This document shows, piece by piece, positions 58,384 through 64,000 of a DNA stretch of 64,000 nt; position 1 is the first letter of the stretch; each line of letters begins with the position of its first letter. Source of the stretch: Palleronia aestuarii. Lineage in GTDB: Bacteria; Pseudomonadota; Alphaproteobacteria; Rhodobacterales; Rhodobacteraceae. The notes beneath the pieces are model-generated. The model was not told the DNA's origin. It searched no databases and saw only the letters and a program-made list of their open reading frames with translations. The translations under genes and the position numbers were made by a program. Location: the NCBI RefSeq assembly GCF_003253995.1, contig NZ_QKZL01000003.1, positions 310,001 through 374,000 of the forward strand. Direction: 5' to 3'.

Positions 58384-58428
58384 CGTGGGCCCGTGACGAC
58401 AGAAACAGGCAGGCGCCGGCCCACCACG
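58384..58428 (+). other. Structured 5' leader of purU
   Basis: GTGGGCC (58385-58391) pairs with GGCCCAC (58418-58424). The stem extends by GC against GC across a one-base bulge, enclosing a 26-base loop that could fold further. It ends about 22 bases before the purU ATG. It resembles a leader that could control initiation, but I could not match it to a known riboswitch class. Confidence 0.45.
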
Positions 58429-58450
58429 CCGCCGCGACAGGAGACACCGA

Positions 58451-59335
58451 ATGAACAAGCTCTGCCTCACCGTGACCTGCCCCTCGCGCCGCGGCATCGT
58501 CGCCGCGATCTCGGGCTTCCTCGCCGAGCAGGGCTGCAATATCCACGACGCCTCGCAATTCGACGATATCGAGACCGGCAACTTCTTCATGCGGATGAGC
58601 TTTTCCTCCGAAGCAGGCAAGGGGCTCGCCGATCTCGACGCGGCCTTCTCCGAACTGTCGAAGACGTTCGAGATGGAGCACGCCTTCTACGACGAGGCGC
58701 AGAAGATGCGGGTCGTCATCATGGTCTCCCGGTTCGGCCACTGCCTCAACGATCTGCTCTACCGCTGGCGGATCGGCGCGCTGCCGATCGAGATCGTTGC
58801 GGTGATCTCCAACCACATGGATTACCAGAAGGTCGTCGTGAACCACGACATCCCGTTCCACTGCATCCGCGTGACGCCGCAGAACAAGGCCGCGGCCGAG
58901 GCGCAGATCATGGCGATCGTGGAGGAGACGGAGGCGGAGCTCGTCGTGCTCGCCCGATACATGCAGATCCTGTCGGACGAGATGTGCACGAAGATGTCGG
59001 GACGGATCATCAACATCCACCATTCCTTCCTGCCCTCCTTCAAGGGCGCGAACCCCTACAAGCAGGCCTTCCTGCGGGGCGTGAAGCTGATCGGCGCGAC
59101 GTCCCATTACGTGACCGGCGATCTCGACGAGGGGCCGATCATCGAGCAGGACACGGTGCGCGTGACCCATGCGCAATCGGCCGACGATTACGTCTCTCTC
59201 GGTCGCGACGTGGAGGCGGCCGTGCTCGCGCGGGCGATCCACGCCCATGCGCGGCGGCGCAGCTTTCTCAACGGCAACAAGACGGTGGTCTTTCCCGCCT
59301 CGCCGGGGTCCTATTCCTCCGACCGCATGGGTTGA
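58451..59335 (+). CDS. purU: Formyltetrahydrofolate deformylase
   Basis: PurU hydrolyses 10-formyl-tetrahydrofolate to formate and tetrahydrofolate, balancing the one-carbon pool. The 294 residues begin with an ACT domain (LCLTVTCPSRRGIVAAISGFLAEQGCNI) followed by the formyl-hydrolase domain. The latter shows HDIPFHCIRV, IINIHHSFLPSFKGANPYKQAF and SHYVTGDLDEGPIIEQD with the catalytic Asn-His-Asp set. GACAGGAGAC precedes the ATG. It is monocistronic or followed by the PRC-barrel gene 74 bases on. Confidence 0.96.
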   Translation: MNKLCLTVTCPSRRGIVAAISGFLAEQGCNIHDASQFDDIETGNFFMRMSFSSEAGKGLADLDAAFSELSKTFEMEHAFYDEAQKMRVVIMVSRFGHCLNDLLYRWRIGALPIEIVAVISNHMDYQKVVVNHDIPFHCIRVTPQNKAAAEAQIMAIVEETEAELVVLARYMQILSDEMCTKMSGRIINIHHSFLPSFKGANPYKQAFLRGVKLIGATSHYVTGDLDEGPIIEQDTVRVTHAQSADDYVSLGRDVEAAVLARAIHAHARRRSFLNGNKTVVFPASPGSYSSDRMG

Positions 59336-59409
59336 GTGTTCAGGGGGCGGGGAACCGCTTCGCGAGATCGCGGTTGTCAGGTGTATGGAAATCTCGGAGG
59401 AACCGGTCC

Positions 59410-59784
59410 ATGAGAACGCCCTTGCTGATCACGCTTGCCTTCGGTCTCTCGACCGGATTGGCCGCGGCACAGGACCTCATCGTCAGCGGCGACGGAATAC
59501 GGGTCGATCAGATGACCGGGGGGCCGGTCTATTCGCTCGGGTCGGACCGCACCCTCACGCCGGGGGCGATCTTCGACACGATCGAGACCACGTGGACGGA
59601 GATCGGAACGATCGACGATGTCGTCCTGTCCCGGGCCGGTCAGCTTATCGGGATCATCGCAGACGTCGAGGGGCGGGAGATCTTCCTTCCGGTGGAGAAC
59701 GCCAACCTCGTCTCCACGCCGGATCAGGAATTCGCCTTCGTAACCGACATGTCGGTCGAAGAGCTGGAGGCGACGGCCCCCTGA
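59410..59784 (+). CDS. Secreted PRC-barrel protein
   Basis: A 124-residue protein with a signal peptide (MRTPLLITLAFGLSTGLAAAQ). The mature part shows a PRC-barrel-like pattern: GGPVYSLGSD, then TWTEIGTIDDVVLSRAGQLIGIIADVEGREIFLPVENA. PRC-barrels bind RNA or proteins or sense light in other contexts; a periplasmic one is of unknown role. GGAGGA lies eight bases before the ATG. It is convergent with the cupin gene, six bases apart. Confidence 0.78.
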   Translation: MRTPLLITLAFGLSTGLAAAQDLIVSGDGIRVDQMTGGPVYSLGSDRTLTPGAIFDTIETTWTEIGTIDDVVLSRAGQLIGIIADVEGREIFLPVENANLVSTPDQEFAFVTDMSVEELEATAP

Positions 59785-59790
59785 CGCGGC

Positions 59791-60213
59791 TCAGCGCCGG
59801 GGGATGTCGAAGCCCGGCGGGGCGAGCTCGAACCCCTCGAAGCGGAAGGCGGGGCTGACCGTGCAGCCCACGAGCGTCCATTCGCCGGTGGTCCGCGCCG
59901 CCTGCCAGTGACCCGGGGGAACGATCGCCTGCGGACCGCGCCCGGGACCGATCTCCGGGCCGAGCAGGTGGTCGCGGGCCGGTCCTTCCGCATCCGCGGC
60001 GATCGAGAGGACAAGCGGATCGCCACGGTAGAAGTGCCAGATCTCCGTGGCATCCACGCGGTGCCAATGGCTCGCCTCTCCGGCACGGAGCAGGAAGTAG
60101 ATGCAGGTGCCGGTGGGCCGTCCGGGGCCGTCCGCGATCCAGGTCTGCCGGAAGTGCCCACCTTCCGGATGAGGCGCGAGGTCGAGTTCGGCGATGATCT
60201 CCTCGGCGGTCAC
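59791..60213 (-). CDS. Cupin (DUF985-type)
   Basis: A 140-residue single-domain cupin starting at GTG 60213 (VTAEEIIAELDLAPHPEGGHF). The motifs LAPHPEGGHFRQTW, ASHWHRVDATEIWHFYRGDPL and FRFEGFELAPPGFD are those of the DUF985/cupin_5 family. The histidines and glutamate of WHRVDATEIWH form the metal site. Sugar-epimerase-like roles have been suggested for relatives, but the function is open. Its start overlaps the dehalogenase stop by four bases (GTGA), making it the last gene of the eno operon. Confidence 0.85.
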   Translation of the reverse strand: MTAEEIIAELDLAPHPEGGHFRQTWIADGPGRPTGTCIYFLLRAGEASHWHRVDATEIWHFYRGDPLVLSIAADAEGPARDHLLGPEIGPGRGPQAIVPPGHWQAARTTGEWTLVGCTVSPAFRFEGFELAPPGFDIPRR

Positions 60214-60883
60214 GCAAGGGCCTCCGCGAGTTCGGTGAAGTTCCCCACGCTCACATCCCAATCCGCCTCGGGGGCAAGGTCCGTCGCCTGCTCGGGTCCG
60301 TGCTCCGTCGGGCGCAGGACGAAGGCCGTGGCGAGCCCTTCCGCGCGAGCGGCGGCGAGGTCGCTGTTATGGGCCGCGACCATCATCACCTCCTGAGGGG
60401 CGAGCCGCAGCGCGGCGCAGGCGGCGCGGTAGACGGCCGGATCGGGCTTATAGGCCCGCGCGATCTCCGCTCCGAGGATGCAATCCCACCCGAGGCCCGC
60501 ATGGCGCGCGAGGCGCGTCATGAGCGCGATGGATCCGTTGGAGCAGGGGGCGACGATGCGGTCCCGTCGCAGCCGCGCGAGCCCCTCGGGGACGTCGGAC
60601 CAGGGATCGAGCCGTTCCCAGGCGCGGGCGAGATCGGCGGGATCGTCCGGGGTGACGCCGAAGCGCGTGCAGACCGTATCGAGATTCTCCCGATGCAGGT
60701 CGTCGAGCGCGGTATAGGACCGGGCGCCGGAGCGGATGCGCTCCATCGCGGGCTGGTACTCGCCGCGCCAGGCATCGGCGAAGGCCGTGGCGTCGAGGCC
60801 GGGCAGCGCCGCCGCTACCTCGCGCGCCACCGAGCTGCGCCAGTCTGTGCAGGTCCCGAAAACGTCGAAGATGAGCGCCCGGA

Positions 60884-60887
<4 letters not shown>
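60210..60887 (-). CDS. Haloacid dehalogenase, type II
   Basis: A 225-residue HAD-superfamily hydrolase. Motif I is ALIFDVFGTCTDWRSSV with the nucleophile aspartate, motif II APCSNGSIALM, motif III lysine in ARAYKPDPAVY and motif IV MMVAAHNSDLAAARAEGL. This is the L-2-haloacid dehalogenase pattern, including the conserved arginine in the following cap and the SNGS of type II enzymes. Housekeeping phosphatase or dehalogenase activity cannot be separated by sequence. It overlaps the genes before and after by four bases each. Confidence 0.88.
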
Positions 60888-63259
<2,372 letters not shown>

Positions 63260-63350
63260 CGGCGAGGCTCCGGAACGTGCCCGGTTTTCTAGACAATCGG
63301 GCGCGGCGCGGCCAGCCTTTTCGTGACGGACCGGCCGCGCTCCGTGGCGA

Positions 63351-64000
63351 TCAGACGGTGTAGAGTGGCGCCTTGCCCTGGGCGGCGTGGATGTCGTTGA
63401 CGGTGCTTTTCGCAAGGCCAAGGGCCCGCGCCAGCTTATCAAGATGCTCGGCCTCGGCACGATTATCGGGCTCGATCGCGATCACGCTCGCCGTGTAGAC
63501 CTCGACCTCGTGACCCTTCGGCGTGTCGCGGGCGAGGGCCTCTGGATCAACCGGTGCGGTCATCTGCGCCTCGATGAAGGCGGTCTCCTCCGCGTCGCTG
63601 TCGCCGATCACCTCCATCAGCGTGGCCCGTTCCTGCGCGTCGATCTCGCCATCGGCCCGGGCCGACTGGACCATCGCGCGGATCATCAGGCCGGAGACCT
63701 GTTCCTCCTCCTCGGTACCCTCGGGCGTCCGTCGCGTCGTGTCGAGAAGGCCTTCCATCCGTCCTGCAGCGGCCGCGCCTCCGGAGGCGCCGGCGAGCCC
63801 GCCGAGCAGACCGCCGAGCGAATTGCCCTGGCCCGAGCTGCCCGAACTCGTTGTGTCGAGGCCGAGCTGGCCCAGCAATCCGCCGAGCCCGCCGCTCGAT
63901 CCGCCGCCGGAGAGAAGTCCGCCCAAGCCGCTGCCGGAACCGCCGCGTGCGCGCTGCTGCTCGTTCAGGCGCCGCTTCATCCCCTCGATCCCGCCAGATT
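63351..64000 (-). CDS. DUF533 (YebE/TerB-like) protein, 5' end probably beyond the window
   Basis: At least 209 residues. An N-terminal glycine/serine/leucine-rich low-complexity region (repeats of GGLLG and SSG) is followed by a helical TerB-like domain. Its segments are LMIRAMVQSARADGEIDAQERATLM, with acidic helix turns as in tellurite-resistance TerB and YebE, then EVEVYTASVIAIEPDNRAEAEHLDKLARALG. The frame starts with an ATG at 63980, but it stays open to the window edge (SGGIEG before MKRR). The true start may therefore be outside. The function of the family is unknown; membrane association through the glycine-rich part is possible. Confidence 0.78.
   Translation of the reverse strand, partial: SGGIEGMKRRLNEQQRARGGSGSGLGGLLSGGGSSGGLGGLLGQLGLDTTSSGSSGQGNSLGGLLGGLAGASGGAAAAGRMEGLLDTTRRTPEGTEEEEQVSGLMIRAMVQSARADGEIDAQERATLMEVIGDSDAEETAFIEAQMTAPVDPEALARDTPKGHEVEVYTASVIAIEPDNRAEAEHLDKLARALGLAKSTVNDIHAAQGKAPLYTV

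Overview
The window is a GC-rich, gene-dense piece of an alphaproteobacterial chromosome, most likely from the Rhodobacterales (Rhodobacteraceae/Paracoccaceae). This rests on the gene content: a HemB without the zinc cysteines, a DksA with one cysteine, a Fur/Mur-type regulator without CxxC, a PIN protein of the RSP_2648 type, CoxE/MoxR, DUF2927 and DUF2852 proteins, a TRAP transporter and a VPLPA-type C-terminal tail. All of it reads as core chromosome. I found no insertion sequence, prophage, CRISPR array, tRNA or rRNA. Genus-level placement is inference.

Layout. 1-4.4 kb: trpE (cut by the window edge) overlapping ppiD, a SYLF lipoprotein and hemB, all on the minus strand. 4.5-8.6 kb: a small membrane protein and mfd. 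8.6-11.5 kb: a FrnE-like DsbA, a CsbD-like protein and a YejA-like solute-binding protein. A free-standing small-RNA candidate follows at 11.6 kb. 11.8-16.2 kb: bdhA-patatin, a DUF502 protein and the pseudouridine catabolism pair psuG-psuK. 16.3-18.4 kb: promoter, rpsB, tsf and terminator. 19-22.1 kb: ilvH and ilvB, separated by a folB on the opposite strand, with an ilvB leader carrying a leader peptide and an attenuator. 22.4-27 kb: a three-gene TRAP transporter with an unusually long large permease.

27-38.6 kb: bpt, RDD and DUF2852 proteins, type II NADH dehydrogenase, glnE, the Entner-Doudoroff pair edd-eda, an rRNA methyltransferase, a PIN protein and an M48 peptidase. The M48 upstream region carries a 13-copy 11-bp periodic array. 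38.9-47.3 kb: NCS1 permease, OsmC, an HdeA-like protein, coxE with a coupled small membrane protein and DUF2927 lipoprotein, FNT channel, GDSL hydrolase and moxR. 47.4-58.2 kb: dksA, a flavin monooxygenase, tpiA, a DsbA-like protein, an aminotransferase, a degenerate AmiC-like protein, PBP1A, prfB and a glycosyltransferase. 58.4-64 kb: purU, a PRC-barrel protein, a tightly overlapping eno operon, fur and a DUF533 protein.

Several groups work together. edd-eda feeds pyruvate and glyceraldehyde-3-phosphate, with tpiA and eno on the same central route. ilvB and ilvH form acetohydroxyacid synthase, under an Ile/Leu/Val attenuator. rpsB-tsf and prfB serve translation. The AmiC-like protein and PBP1A concern the cell wall. 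coxE and moxR are likely partners although about 3.9 kb apart.

The strongest unexplained signals are four: the helically phased 11-bp repeat at 38626-38768, the small-RNA gene at about 11609-11682, the paired TGTGAA-N5-TTCACA operators around the DUF2852 promoter, and the amidase that has lost its zinc and catalytic residues. Start codons below were chosen from family N-termini, signal peptides and Shine-Dalgarno sites, so many genes are shorter than the longest open frame.
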